64,000 nucleotides of DNA from Portulaca oleracea (Eukaryota; Streptophyta; Magnoliopsida; Caryophyllales; Portulacaceae). Of the stretch, positions 1 to 11,767 are shown piece after piece; the stretch's first letter is position 1, and each line of letters opens with the position of its first letter. The notes beneath the pieces are model-generated. The model was not told where the DNA came from. It saw only the letters and a list, made by a program, of their open reading frames with translations, and did not search any database. The stretch is from NCBI GenBank assembly GCA_029582165.1, contig CM055875.1, positions 11,282,785 to 11,346,784 on the forward strand. The letters run 5' to 3'. Both the position numbers and the translations under genes were made by a program.

Positions 1-55
1 TACCTTCAGGGAAGAACATTGACTCTAGGTCATGGAGAACCAACAACCATAGTGT

Positions 56-453
56 CACAACTAGAAAAATATGTTTGGGCAACAAATGAAGAGTAGTTTG
101 GGCAACAAAAAAATTATTGTTGCATTAATTTAAAATAGGGCAACCAAATGATTTTGTAGCTAAACACTTTATATTGGGCAACAATTTTTTTTTTTTTGCA
201 ATTGATATAAATAGGACGACAATTTAAAGAAAATTGGTTGTCTAAGGCTACTAAGGCAACAAAGAAAATTTTGTTGCCCACCGCAACTACATTGTGCTAC
301 CATTTTTACTAATTTGTAGCCCGGACATTGTGCTTCGAGGATAAAACTACCAAATTGTGACGATTTTATTTTGTAGCCCTATGTTAATGGGCAACAAAAA
401 TTGGACTAAGACAACAAACTTTTTTGTTGCCCAAAGTAATTTTTCTTGTTGTG
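56..453. mobile_element. Small CACTA-like non-autonomous DNA transposon
   Basis: The ends form a terminal inverted repeat. The left end reads CACAACTAGAAAAAT and the complement of the right end reads CACAACAAGAAAAAT, both followed by TTTGGGCAACAAA. The 3-bp sequence TGT flanks both sides (53-55 and 454-456), the size expected for CACTA target duplications, and the termini resemble the common plant CACTA end CACTACAAGAAAA. The inside is AT-rich and repeats GGGCAACAA or its complement about nine times, like subterminal repeats. No transposase is present, so it would have depended on an enzyme supplied elsewhere. It lies upstream of a decayed gag. Confidence 0.6.
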
Positions 454-855
454 TGTGCTAGACCTCCAAAAGTTTTAATTCCTCCATGCTTGATGGTGTT
501 AATCACGCCCCAAATGTTGTCCCTCATAAAGAAAAGTTTGTGATAATTGTGAACATGAAACATAAGGCCATTAGCACAACGAAGGAAACTCAAAGTAACA
601 TGGTCATCCGACATTGTTGCCAAGTCAGTTATGGCTATGTGAGTTATGACTATCGAAGAAGCAATAGATAACATAAAAGCCACGTTACAAAAACCCACCC
701 GAGAAACCGAAGAGAAGGACACATAAATCAAGCATCAAGATAGAAAGATTGTTAAATTGGAGCAGAAGTTGAAGCAATGACCAACAAAATCCCTCGATAA
801 AGACTCGCACACTTATGGAGAAAACGAATCTAGCGAAAGTGAGGCTGAGAGTGAT

Positions 856-1795
856 ATGTCTAAGAAGGGCGATAAGCCTTCATCATCGACAAACTCAATG
901 ACTGCAGAACAAATCCAAAACTTGATCACAAACGCACTCAAGGATCAACTAGGTGAAGCACAAAGAATTCACCAGTGCACTAGGCCTTACACTAAGAGAA
1001 TCAGCACTCTCCGTATGCCACATGGTTACCAACCTCCCAAATTTCATCAATTCAACGGACATGGTAACCCAAAGCAGCATGTCACACACTTTGTTGAGAC
1101 ATGCAACAATGCTGCCACGAGCGAAAATTTCTTAATCAAGAAATTTATGTGCTACTTGAAAGGAATCGTATTTGATTGGTATACCAACCTTGCATCTGAG
1201 TCTATCGATTATTAGGGGCAAATGGAGGACGAGTTTCTAAATTGTTTCTACAGCACGAGTCGTGTCGTTAGCATGAAATAATTGATGAACAAAAAACAAT
1301 GGGATGGCGAACCAGTTTTTGACTACATCAACCGTTGGCGTGCTCTTTCTCTTATGTGCAAGGACCATCTGTCAGAAACCTCTACGGTCGACATGTGCGC
1401 TAAAGGAATGGATTGGAACATACTCTATACCTTACAAGTAAACAATCCTATGAGTTTTCAAGACTTAGTGACACAAGCTTACGGCTTGGAGTTTACAATT
1501 GCCAACCGTGGAAAACATTCTAACAATAGTGTGTCCACAACTGTTTATGAAAACACGTCAAGAAGAGACACTATGGTTGAAGAAGATGAATATCGTGTTT
1601 CTGAAGTTGATGCGCCAGAAATGTTAGATAAACTCCTTGAGGAGGGAATCAGAGAACTCCTTGAGCCAAAGCACCTTTAAGAAGTAGGAAGAGTGAGCAA
1701 TCCTAAGTATTACAAGTACCCCAGGATTGTTAGTCACCGATTAGAGAAATGTAGACCATTCAAAGAGCAGGTCATACAACTATGAAGGAAGGGAA
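856..1795 (+). pseudogene. Decayed Ty3/gypsy gag (retrotransposon gag domain)
   Basis: Reading from ATG 856 gives a gag-like protein of 119 residues up to a TAG at 1213. Homology continues past a second stop near 1278 and then for 132 more residues to 1680. Typical gag features are a PHGYQPPKFHQFNGHGNP segment, a KGIVFDWYTNL segment and a DYINRWRALS segment. After 1680 the frame still reads a relic of the C-terminal region (near PEMLDKLLEEG and EKCRPFKEQV), similar in layout to the gag of the element at 6438. At least three stops break it, so it is not functional. The lineage is probably Tat-like, which is an inference. Sequence from 457 to 855 is upstream coding relic or leader with no clear domain. 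Confidence 0.7.
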
Positions 1796-1904
1796 AATTA
1801 CGCTAGATGGAAAAAACATTGACGAGTTTGACTAGATGCAACGCACACAAGGAAAGATAACGCCCTAGGGGGCAAAGGGCAACCATCTAAAAAAAAGGAC
1901 TTAA

Positions 1905-2745
1905 GCTCCAAAAACTTTCAAGTCATCTTCATAGACTTCCACGTCACCACAAGATTTCCAAGTCACCACTGAAGATTACCAAGTTAACCAAATCAAGAGA
2001 CTTCCTAGTCACCATCACAAAAAAGAAATTTTCGGGTACACAAACTTTTGAGTCGCTACCGAAGACTCCCAAGTTCACCAAATCAAGAGACTTCTAAGCC
2101 ATCACCACAAGAAAGAGACTCTCAAGTCAACATTTTTTCCAACATAAGATTCTTAAGTCTACCAAATCACCCAAGACTCTCAAATCCTCATCAAAAGACT
2201 CTTAAGTCAACATGCTCCCCAATTTTCACTAAAAGACTCTCAAGTCAACAAAATTCTAATTTGTCATCAAAAGACTCTTAAGTAGTCCCAAGAAAAAAGA
2301 TTGTCAAGTCATCATCAACAAACTTCCAAGTTGTCATCAAAGACTCCCAAGTCATCAGCAATTTGACTTCTAAGTTGACATAAATTGACTCTCAAGTCAA
2401 TAAACTTTTAATTTGTCATCAAAAGACTTCCAAGTGATCATCCCAAAAAAATAGACTCTCAAGTCATCATCAAAGACTCTCAAGTCATCATCAATTTGAC
2501 TTCTAAGTCGACATAAATAGACTCCCAAACCATCATTAAAGAGTTTCAAGTCATCACAAAAGGACTCCTGAGTAAACTAAATCATAGGCTTTCAAATCAC
2601 TACGAAGAAACACTCATCAGCCACATAATTGACCAAGTTAGCAAACTCTCAAGTTAGCTAGATCCCAGACTTCTAAGTCATCAAACATATGGACTCTCAA
2701 GTCATAAATTTCATACACTCCTAAGTCATTCATTCATTTGAGTGT
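1905..2745. repeat. Degenerate minisatellite, unit about 20-24 bp
   Basis: The word GACTCTCAAGTCATCATCAA and close variants (GACTTCCAAGTCATC, GACTCCCAAGTC) recur some 35-40 times with variable spacing and small indels. It follows the gag relic and precedes a purine-rich tract and a candidate LTR start. This is the position where Tat-lineage elements are known to carry tandem repeats. Open frames across it only reflect the repetition and are not called as genes. Confidence 0.7.
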
Positions 2746-3582
2746 AGAGCCAACAAAGTCTTGTGTCAAGCGACACTAACTTTCATAATGTCACAATTGC
2801 TAGTGACCTTTGTGTCAGCGCCAGTGATTGTTTGACATCAACAACTGCACCACCATGATTGTGGGTGTCCCTCTTCAAGTTAACACCAACGTTGTGTCGC
2901 CATCGTTATTAGCATACTACTTTAAGTCAAATCTAATAACGTACGACTCTAATAGTTGCACTACGACCATGATCGTCGGTGACTACCAAGCGTTGCTCCA
3001 TCACTTGTGTCACTGCAATTGTTAGTGAGACCCTTCATGTCAATGCCAATTGTTGTGTTATGCGTCTTCACCATCGTTAACGTATTGCTAATCCGCGCCA
3101 ACAATTGCGTCATTCGCTCAATTGTTGGCACCTTCCACCTTGTGAACACTAAAAACAACGCCATGTCTGTCATTGAATGATAATTGGCTATTTTCTTCAA
3201 GTTAGCTAGTCGTCCTTCCAAGGGATAAGCAATCCCTTCAAGTTATATCCATCTTTTATGATTCCATCTACAAGCAACGTACGTTCTACACCCTCGCAAC
3301 CTAAAAAAAATCGAGGGGGTTGAACACAAGAAAAGAAAGGTTGTGGGCTTAGAGATAGGTTAGTTGTTTTAGCATGCGACGGGTCTTCAAAATCATCCCA
3401 CTTATCACCTCCACAAGGATGTGTGTCATGATGTCAATCATGCTCAAACACTTGACCATGTACACGACCTTACGACCGAAAAACAAAGGATCAAGTCAAC
3501 AGTCTACCAAGGCGGGTTGCGAAAAACTATGTCGAGACATTGATCGTGCTTAAACGCATGACAGTGTACACGACCTAGTCTC
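2746..3582. other. Intergenic or element 3' region, no gene recognised
   Basis: No domain is recognisable on either strand. Words such as GTGTCAGCGCCAGTGATTG and CAACAACTGCACCACCATG recur loosely, which suggests old tandem repetition. It is probably untranslated 3' sequence of the gag-bearing element upstream. Confidence 0.35.
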
Positions 3583-3640
3583 GAGGGGGCAATTTGTAGG
3601 CACTAAAAAAAAATCAAAATAGTGCCAAATTTTAAAACGA
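3583..3640 (+). mobile_element. Candidate polypurine tract and 3' LTR start
   Basis: GAGGGGGCAATT (3583-3594) looks like a polypurine tract and is followed directly by TGTAGGCAC (3595 on), a TG start usual for an LTR. This would be the 3' LTR of the element whose gag relic is at 856-1795. The LTR cannot be followed further because MITEs and the element at 4445 interrupt the region. Confidence 0.35.
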
Positions 3641-3712
3641 TTTTTGGACGTCAATAATACCAATTTTAAGGACATTGGATACTAATAATACAAAATGTTT
3701 TGTTGGACACTG

Positions 3713-3965
3713 ACAGTACCAACTATCGACTTATTTCCCCCCAACAATACACCATCAAGTTGTTATGGTTTTAACTCATCGGAAAGATGACATGACTCCA
3801 TAATGTGTAACACGGAAGACAGATAAGTGTCCACATCAACATTTTCTGCATAAGTTTTGCCTTCCACGTCACGCATTATAGAGCCATGTCATCTTTCCAT
3901 GAGTTAAAACCATACCAAATCAGTGGTGTACTGTTGGTGGAAAGTAGGTCGATAGTTTGTTACGC
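3713..3965. mobile_element. Foldback MITE
   Basis: Two arms of about 90 bp are inverted copies. ACTATCGACTTATTTCC and GGTTTTAACTCATCGGAAAG on the left match, reversed, CTTTCCATGAGTTAAAACC and GGAAAGTAGGTCGATAGT on the right, with a spacer near 3808-3875. Long arms with no coding capacity fit a Mutator-like or foldback element. The flanking text (GGACACTGACAGTACC and ATACTAATAATAC) resembles words in the foldback elements at 40350 and 33180, so these may be one family. No clear target duplication was found. Confidence 0.6.
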
Positions 3966-4058
3966 CCCCAGATTCATAATCATAGGATTACTACTAAATA
4001 CCTCACAGCCCAATGATAAGCGCAGCAGAAAACCAAATCCAAATGCATTATCGCCGTC

Positions 4059-4224
4059 CATAGTTATTAAAATCTCGATCCTGATTTACGATCCTACGAT
4101 TTTATGGTCCAAAATCCTCGATACGATTCTACTATTTACACACGATCCACTATCCTACATGGGCTAATTTCCGATCCTAATTTTCCCACAGTTTCGAGTT
4201 AGGATCCCTATTTTAACAACCTTG
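4059..4224. mobile_element. hAT-type MITE, 166 bp
   Basis: The left terminus is CATAGTTATTAAAAT and the complement of the right terminus is CAAGGTTGTTAAAAT. Flanks are TCGCCGTC (4051-4058) and CCGCCGTC (4225-4232), an 8-bp duplication with one mismatch, as expected for the hAT superfamily. The inside holds GATCCTGATTTACGATCC-type repeats. No coding capacity. Confidence 0.65.
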
Positions 4225-4444
4225 CCGCCGTCCCCATAACAAAGGGCAAGGCTTACGAAACCTACCAATACAACACCATACACAACCATACATATAACTT
4301 AATTAAATTCACATTGCACTTACAACTCCTTAACATCATGATCAACAACTCCGAAAATAAAGTACAACTTAAAGTTTACATCCATTTCTCAAAATATTTA
4401 AAACCATCCCATTTTCCAAAAGGGAGATATTCATCATCATCATC

Positions 4445-5423
4445 TGTAGACGCTGAAATTTTGTCATTTAATTCAGCTTCATAAATATTGTAATTTACTT
4501 TGAGTTTATTTTATTTTGAATAATTTAGAAAAATGCCAAGAATTTTAAAATGCAAAAATCATGAAGAATATCCCCAAAATCAAACCAAATCAAATCCCTC
4601 TTTCATTTCATCCTTCCTCATTCTTCCAAATCAAATAAAATCAACCTTTATTTGATTTTATCCTCCCAATATTCTTTCATTCACCACCATAAATAAATCT
4701 ACCTCCACCACTATAAATACACCCTCATTTCCACTCTTTTTCGACACCTCAAAATCATCCTAGGAGTATTGACACTAGGTGATTTTATCTTTCTTCTCCT
4801 CCCTCCTTCTTCTTCTCATCATCATCATCTTGCATTCATAATCTTGGTATTAACTTGAGGTTAGTATTGTTTTTTTCTTATTTTATTCTCACTTTATTAT
4901 GATGTAAATCCAACTTAAATAATAATATTGATGCTCTAATCAAATTGACTAAATGTTAACTTGTAAATATTTATGCTTATGTTCTTTTATTTTATTTTAT
5001 TAGTTGCATTTATTTGTTTTACTTTATTTTTTGCATTTAATCATCTCATTTGTATGCGCTAAATAATATTGATTAATCCAATTAATTCTCCTCTTCTACT
5101 CTTTTCTTTAAATTAACCGATTTAGTAGAGTCCGTTCTTTTTTTTTGAGAGAGAGTTCGTTCTTTGAACGGGCGAATTCGAGGTTTTTACTTTCGAATCC
5201 GTAACCTTACCCCCTGATCCGAATCTCATGTTTTGTGGTTTATGGAGTTTAAATTTGAGTTTATTAATTCTCATTAAAAATTAATTGGCAACTCTTTTTA
5301 TTTTATTATTTTGATTCATTTGAACATCATAATAAAATGTATTTAAATCCCTTCCAAGAAAAGACACCCCTTTCGATTCGCCATACACCGCGAGGAATAA
5401 CGGGGATTTTCCCGGGTCCCACA
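4445..5423 (+). repeat. 5' LTR of the Tat-like element
   Basis: It starts TGTAGACGCTG and ends TCCCACA. A TATA-like CTATAAATACACC lies near 4711-4723 and probably drives the element transcript. A T-run plus GAGAGAGAG and a duplicated GTTCTTTGAACGGGCG near 5130-5175 are absent from the 3' copy, so they arose after insertion or during copying. Confidence 0.85.
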
Positions 5424-5425
5424 AA

Positions 5426-5444
5426 TGGTGACTCCACAGGGGAC
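5426..5444 (+). other. Primer-binding site
   Basis: TGGTGACTCCACAGGGGAC begins 2 bp after the 5' LTR. It starts with TGG, as a tRNA-complementary primer site should, and resembles the tRNA-Arg-type site described for Ogre/Tat elements. The tRNA assignment is from memory and should be checked against tRNA 3' ends. Confidence 0.6.
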
Positions 5445-6437
5445 TTACTTTAAGAGGGTAAAACTTGAAAAACCGGTTTTTTAAATTTTTGAGTAGAAAA
5501 GGAGAAATTAATTCTTGTAATTTTTATTATTTAGTTAGGCATCGTGCATACAGACCTCCATCTCGATTTTTAATAAATCGGGATGAACCCAAAGGTACCG
5601 TCTAGGTTAACCCTTTTTCCCTTTTGGGTATAGTATATATCCGAATTCAAGGAATGAACCTCACATTTCGACAAGTTCGTAAATTGCTTTCTCACTCATG
5701 AAGCACTCCAAATTTTTTGGGATTATGAATTTACATTTTCCGTTTAATTTTGCGAGAAACACACGGGTCACACTACTATGAACTCCATAGAATTTGTGGC
5801 GAGTGAGAGACATGAGTATGTTAGTTTTAGGTATCCGACCTTAAACCCGTGAATATAGAACCTTGGTTAGGTGCATTACCCATTTTGTACGCTATGTGCT
5901 TTCTTATTGTGATATGTGTAAATTATGTGCTACATGTTTTTCTTTTATTCCAAAGAGTCGGTGTCATGGTTTTTCCCCCAAATACTGCTCTAGTTTGGGC
6001 AGTAGTCATGCAAAAGTTAAAGAAGACCTAGAGGTCTCTCTTGGGCCCAAATCAATGAAGTTTGATTAAACCCGAGATCTTAGCTTGACTTTGTCCAACC
6101 CTTGGTTGTATTTGGGCCCATAAAGTGTGTATCCGGTCATTATTCGAATCTGAGTCCATTAAGACTTTAATGTTGACTCGATCTTATTGTGGCCTGATGG
6201 ACCTTCCCTGTACATAGTCTCATCTTAGGCTAGAGGTCATCATGCAAGCCCAATGTTGGGTGAGTCAAGTCAAAAGGAAAAAATTAGCATGGTCTGCATT
6301 AGGTTGTCTCATTTAGGTCGCTAGGTCTTTGGGTAAGTCAATGTCAGGGTTAATTTTTGAAGTTTATGGTTTCCATACAGGCAGAATAAGGATTTGGTGA
6401 CCGACTTTGAATTCGGAGTAAACAAATTGCCTTCTTT
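5445..6437 (+). other. Untranslated leader of the Tat-like element
   Basis: About 1 kb lies between the primer-binding site and the gag start. No conserved domain is seen in short open frames here. It would contain the packaging signal of the element RNA, but none can be recognised by eye. Confidence 0.45.
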
Positions 6438-7316
6438 GTGCCACTGTCTCCAATGGCCTCCAACAGAATACCTAGCAACAGTGAATTGGGTCTCTTCATC
6501 TCCCAACATTTGACTGGAGCTTCACAGCAAATGCAACGCAATGATAGGAGAATAGATGAAATCATTGATACGCTAGCAAGGATGAATGATAGGCTGAATT
6601 TTCTTGATAAAGAGGAAAGCGACAACCATCACAGCAAAATATTAGGCATGCATAAAATAGAGAGAGAGATCCTTATGCCTGCAAATCACAATATGGACAC
6701 GGGACTAACTTCTATTCGTAGAGACGATCAACCACATAGGTTCAACTTACCAAGGGAGAAGTCCCCTTCAACTCTAAAGGAGGATCAAACCCCGGCCTCA
6801 CTCACGAGAGGAGATCAAGAAAAAAGATATGGCGAACGAGAAAGTTCTTTTATGGACAAACTCTTTACCACAATAATTCAAATGCAATCACGCATGGAAG
6901 GCTTGGACCGAAAAATGGACATGATTCTTTGCACTCTACAAAACGATAGAAGGATGGCCAATATCGAACATTGCATCAAAGAAAATATAGGAGGAGGATC
7001 ATCATCGACGGGGTTGTATGATATCCATCAAAGGGTTCTTAATTCCTTTGGTAAAAACACCGAACTGTGACAACCCGTGTCTTTCACTCCGGTCTCCACT
7101 ACCTATGTGGAGACTCTCGACTGTCTCCTCAAGGAAGGAAGGATCGAGCTTCCCCCTATTCGAGCTGAACCTGAAGTCAAAAGCAGAACTTGGGATGCTG
7201 GTAAGTTCTGCAAATATCATAGAATGCGAGGTTATGACACCGAGAAATGCAACATTCTTAAGGACAAGATAGAAGAGATACTCCAATCCGGGGTATTGTC
7301 ACTACCAATCGCATAG
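6438..7316 (+). pseudogene. Gag of the non-autonomous Tat-like element, one internal stop
   Basis: A single frame runs from ATG 6438 to TAG 7314 (292 codons) with one in-frame TGA at 7068. The first part is charged and coiled-coil-like (LARMNDRLNFLDKEE; MDKLFTTIIQMQSRMEGLD). The part after the stop has the late Tat-gag layout: YVETLDCLLKEGRIELPPI, then a zinc-binding motif CKYHRMRGYDTEKC, then LKDKIEEIL. The knuckle has tyrosine where the usual histidine-like spacing varies, so zinc binding is uncertain. Gag would package element RNA. No pol frame follows. The single stop suggests a recently inactivated copy, or readthrough. Confidence 0.7.
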
Positions 7317-10056
7317 TAGAGAACGTGGACTACTACCAAGTCAAACAGGGTCTTTCCAAAACCCTAAGCTGCAAGGATCAATTGGGAGATCCCCTCATGT
7401 CGCGTCTTTTCTTTTCATATCTTCATTTTCAGAATTATTTGGGATATCCCAAGTAGTTTCTTTTTATGTATTCATCTTAGTTGCATTCAATAAAGATGAA
7501 ACCTTTCGTGATTATGACTCTTGTCTTCCCTTACCCTTCATTTGCTTCTAAACTGCTAAGGAAAGAATCTTGTGTTTGCGTTCCTGATTTGAATTGAAGA
7601 GCTCATTCACCCATATGACCATCCAAGTCTGACACATCTATCTGCTCACATCCTTCACTCCATCTCACATCTCTATCACATTTTCTCTATGCTTTTTTGC
7701 CCTACCCCGAGTCCAAGGTTAATAGAGAGAAGAGAGGCTAACTTCACCGCCAAAGCGAAGTTAGGCAAAAGGAGAGAAAAATAAAAAAATAAAAAAAAGC
7801 CCAACTTGAACACTCATCTAACAAGTTGGGCAAAATGAGAGGCAAATGAGTGAAAATTAAGATGAGAGAAGCTAACCTGAACCCTCATCCAACATGTTAG
7901 GCAAAAGGAGAGGATTCAAAGCGACCAATAGTCTCTCAAAGTGAATCTCACTTTCAAATAAATCATGCAGCTTAAAAAGACATGCCTATGATAGAAGGTT
8001 TCCACCCCTTACCACCGACATCATCACCACCTTCATTTCATCTTGCTGTTTTACCTACATTATTACCTTCCCACACCATATTCTTAACCACCACCATGAA
8101 CCCGGTCATTCATTTTATGACCATCTCATCCCTAAATCCATTTTAAGCCGACTAGTGTGGTGCGGGGACAAATATCATGGATAAGAGAAATATAGATTGA
8201 GGTTGCCAAGTTCAAAAAAAAAAGAAAAAAAAGAAAAAAAGAAAAAAAAGAGAAAGAAGAAAGAAAGAATAAGAGGCATGAGAGGCAATTGTCGGTTTAC
8301 ATTGGTCACTCGCACACATCCCAAAACTTTCCCGTCAAACCCTCACACCTATCCTTCCCATTAAACCTTCGACCCATCTCAAAGTCCTTCTTGAGGCATC
8401 AATCAAAGCTGCACTTGTTGAACTACGACTGGCCTGATTCCACAATGGATACGTAGGAGAACCTCTTTGAGGCCCGGCCGCTGCAATTCACTTTAGAGAA
8501 AATCCATCATCAAATCATTTGGTCTTTGAGAGATAGAATAAAGAGTGGCTAACTCGAAAACTTCACCAGGCGAGCTAGGCAAAAGGAGAGGAAATCTTGG
8601 TCTCAAATGACACTGACAAGCTATCAGATTTCTTTCACTAAAGCACACCCACCTTTTCCCATCAGACTTGGATCACCCTTCATACCTAAATTCATCAAAC
8701 CATAGCCATTTGACCATCTCTTCCCTTATGAGATAAACCCACGAGACATGGTGCTCCATCCATAGACCATCTCATCCATTCCATTAGGTCGAGCCTCTAT
8801 CTATCGAACTACCCATCCATTCATTTGATCACTACTCTCAGCTTGCCCACCGTTGGGGCCTAACTATTCATAAGCATGCTTTCTATACCACCGTTCCTAC
8901 CTTTTCTATATCCTATCGTTCATTGTTCCTTACCTTGTGAGCTCTTCTGATTTGGTCATTAGTGCATGTATGAGATTCGTCAGTTAATCCCTGCTTTCAG
9001 AACATCTGAATAAGGGATAACTCCTTTAACAGAACAAGATGTCAGTTGCATCAAAATAGGGCATTATTTGAAGGTGACACCCACCTAGGTCAATCATTCT
9101 AACTCACTTAAAGACGCTTGTTCACTGATACTGGGGGCCTGGTGCTTACATGTTCCTACCTAAAAGAATCAAGAAGAATAGAGAAAAGGCAAGAGAAATC
9201 AAGACGACTTATCGCTTGATCCTTCTTAGTGCTTCGGTTTCCTACCCATGACATCAAGGTCGAGCATCCTGACTATCCCATCATGCAGCTTAAGCAGGCC
9301 GAGTCTTCCATTAATATCCTCTTTTGCAGCATTCCAACTGGGGGCTCGCTCATCACTCAATATCAGCATCATGGCAACTTGCGAGGCAATTCGAGAAGAA
9401 GAACTCATCATTTTCACTATTTTTGTCTTGTCCTGAAACTCACCTCGAAATCACTCTTGACATTTAGAGTTTTTTTATTTACTTTTTTTTTCTTCTTTCC
9501 TCGGGAAAGTGGGGGTTATTCATATCGCATACATGCAGCAAATCAATGTGCATTTTTTTAAGTTTTTTGTTTTTAGGTCATGTGCATTTTTCATTTTAAG
9601 TCACATTAATTCATTTTTCATTTTCATTTTGAGTCATGTTAGTTTTTTTAGTTTTTATTTATTTTTTTCCTTTTTTTTCTTTTCGAGTCAAATAAAAAAA
9701 AGTCACATGCATTGCATAAATAAAAAAAGTACAAAAAAAATATAAAAGAGTCACATCATGCATTAGAATTAGGACTGCATAAAATCATGCATAAAGAGTC
9801 TTATAGTATAAAATGCATAATAGAGTTGTGTATTGTACATAAAAGAATCTTGTATTTTTTTTTTTATTTCTCACATAATTCATGTAGTATAGCATGCATA
9901 AGACCGCATATGCATTCTTCTATCTCCTGCCCGAACCTCAAAAGAAATGCAACTATGGTGGCTAGAAATCAAGCAAGCTCACTTGGAGTCTTAATAGTCT
10001 TCCGACATATTGCCAGAAGCTCAAAGGACGTTGCTGATGAAGAAATAATTCGAGTT
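7317..10056 (+). other. Long untranslated interior of the Tat-like element
   Basis: No protein domain is visible in 2.7 kb where an autonomous relative would carry pol. It holds an A/G-rich run (8216-8275), four hairpins described separately and a T-rich stretch with many ATGCATAA words (9480-9900). Short open frames such as 9229-9561 have no recognisable content. Confidence 0.55.
7737..8590 (+). repeat. Four dispersed hairpins, three followed by AAAAGGAGAG
   Basis: Four hairpins occur at 7737-7766 (GCTAACTTC...GAAGTTAGGC), 7799-7831 (CCCAACTTG...CAAGTTGGGC), 7871-7902 (GCTAACCTG...CATGTTAGGC) and 8548-8580 (GCTAACTCG...CGAGCTAGGC). Three are followed by AAAAGGAGAG and the second by AAAATGAGAG. 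Stem bases vary but pairing is largely kept. All lie in the region that replaces pol. Confidence 0.6.
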
Positions 10057-10059
10057 TTA

Positions 10060-10560
10060 CGAGAATTAACTCATTTCCGAGTTAAACTCTAAAAATTCGG
10101 ATCACAAATTTTTATGAGAATTAGCTCATTTTCCGAGTTAAACTCTAAAATTCCGATCACAAATTTTTATGAGAATTAACTCATCTTCCGAGTTAAACTA
10201 TAAAAATTCGGATCACAAATTTTTATGAGAATTAACTCATTTTCCAAGTTAAACTCTACAATTCCGGTCACAAATTTTTATGAGAATTAACTCATCTTCC
10301 GAGTTAAACTCTAAAATTCGGATCACAAATTTTTATGAGAACTACCTCATTTTTCGGGTTAAATTTTAACACCGATCACAAATTTTTATGAGAATTACCT
10401 CATTTTTCGGGTTAAACTCTAAAACCGATCACAAATTTTTATATTAGCTCATTTTTCGGGTTAAATTCTAACACTGATCACAAATTTTTATGAGAATTAG
10501 CTCATTTTTCGGGTTAAACTTTAAAACCGATCACAAATTTTTATGAGAAATAATTTGGAA
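10060..10560 (+). repeat. Tandem array, nine units of 52-57 bp
   Basis: The unit contains CACAAATTTTTATGAGAATT followed by an inverted pair TTAACTC-N7-GAGTTAA. Nine copies of CACAAATTTTTAT start near 10101, 10158, 10214, 10269, 10323, 10376, 10428, 10480 and 10532. The spacing shortens from 57 to 52 bp along the array, and the later units change CCGAGTTAA to CGGGTTAA. The array lies in the 3' untranslated part of the Tat-like element. Confidence 0.85.
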
Positions 10561-11156
10561 AATAATTCATTTTCTAAGCTAAACTCTAAAAATTTAATTC
10601 ACAATGTTCACGAGAATTAGTTGGAAATAACTCAATTATGAATTCAATTAAGAAGACCCAAGCATACGGGCAAACCCGACTCATATTGCCAAGAACATGT
10701 CGGGTCTGGGTCTTGCAACCAGACACCATACCACCAAGTATGGTTCGGATCGAGGTTCCACATACAATATCACCAAGAAAAAAAATGGACCCGATGCAAA
10801 AACAAAATGCAAGATTTCACAGAGCAATACCTGGCGGTATGCTCAGCGAAGGGGACTCAAGGTTGGGCCATGCGGGAAAAAAAAAAACATCGGGTAGAGC
10901 GCCATGCCTGCAGACATGGCAGCCTGCTTAGGGTTTTGAAAAACAAGTGAAATCCGGCTGACCGACCCCGGGTTGGATAGAGCTGCATGCCTGGAGGCAT
11001 GACAACCTTACTAGACCCAAATCTAACGGGACTGTGCAGAAAAATAAAGAAAGTTGGACAGAGTTGCATGCCTAGAGGTATGACAGCCTTACTAAGCCCG
11101 AATTCGACAAGACTATGCAAAAACAAAGAAAACTGGATCATCTTCAACAAACTACA

Positions 11157-11672
11157 GTGACATCGGGAAAGACTGAACGACATCGGGAAAGACTGAAAGA
11201 CATCGGGAAAGACTGAACGACATCGGGAAAGACTGAAAGACACCGGGAAAGACTGAAAGACACCGGGAAAGACTAAACGACAGCGGGAAAGACTAAACGA
11301 CATCGGGAAAGACTGAACGACATCGGGAAAGACTGAAAGACATCGGGAAAGACTAAACGACATCGGGAAAGACTGAACGACATGGGGAAAGACTGAACGA
11401 CATCGGGAAAGACTGAAAGACATCGGGAAAGACTGAACGACATCCGGAAAGACTGAACGGCATCGGGAAAGACTGAACGACATCGGGAAAGACTGAAAGA
11501 CATCGGGAAAGACTGAAAGACATCCGGAAAGACTGAACGACATCCGGAAAGACTGAACGACATCCGGAAAGACTGAACGACATTGGGAAAGACTGAACGA
11601 CATCGGGAAAGACTGAACGACACCGGGAAAGACTGGGCAACACCGGGAAAGACTGTACGACACCAGGAAAGA
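11157..11672 (+). repeat. Strict 20-bp tandem array, about 26 units
   Basis: The unit is GGGAAAGACTGAACGACATC with substitutions (GAACGA/GAAAGA/TAAACGA; CATCGGG/CATCCGG/CACCGGG) and no length change through the core. The 20-bp phase is kept throughout, so every third unit repeats the codon phase and the minus strand stays open in all frames. That openness is a by-product and no gene is called. It sits about 95 bp before the 3' LTR. Confidence 0.9.
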
Positions 11673-11767
11673 CTGGAAGATCAATATTGACATCGAGATA
11701 GACCAAAAAACACCACGTCATACTTTGATCAGCGTCCTACTCGGACTCGATCAAAGTGAGGGCTAAC

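Noticed and set aside
2048..2281. 77-codon frame in the 2-kb array
   Set aside because: Direct product of the GACTCTCAAGTCA repeat.
11157..11672. CRISPR-like regular repeats
   Set aside because: Units are directly adjacent with no unique spacers, in a plant retrotransposon.
10857..11721. Long minus-strand open frames (up to 278 codons) with SFSLSRCRSVFPDV repeats
   Set aside because: They run through the 20-bp tandem array, which keeps all minus frames open. Three overlapping frames encode the same repeat, and no domain or independent start is seen.
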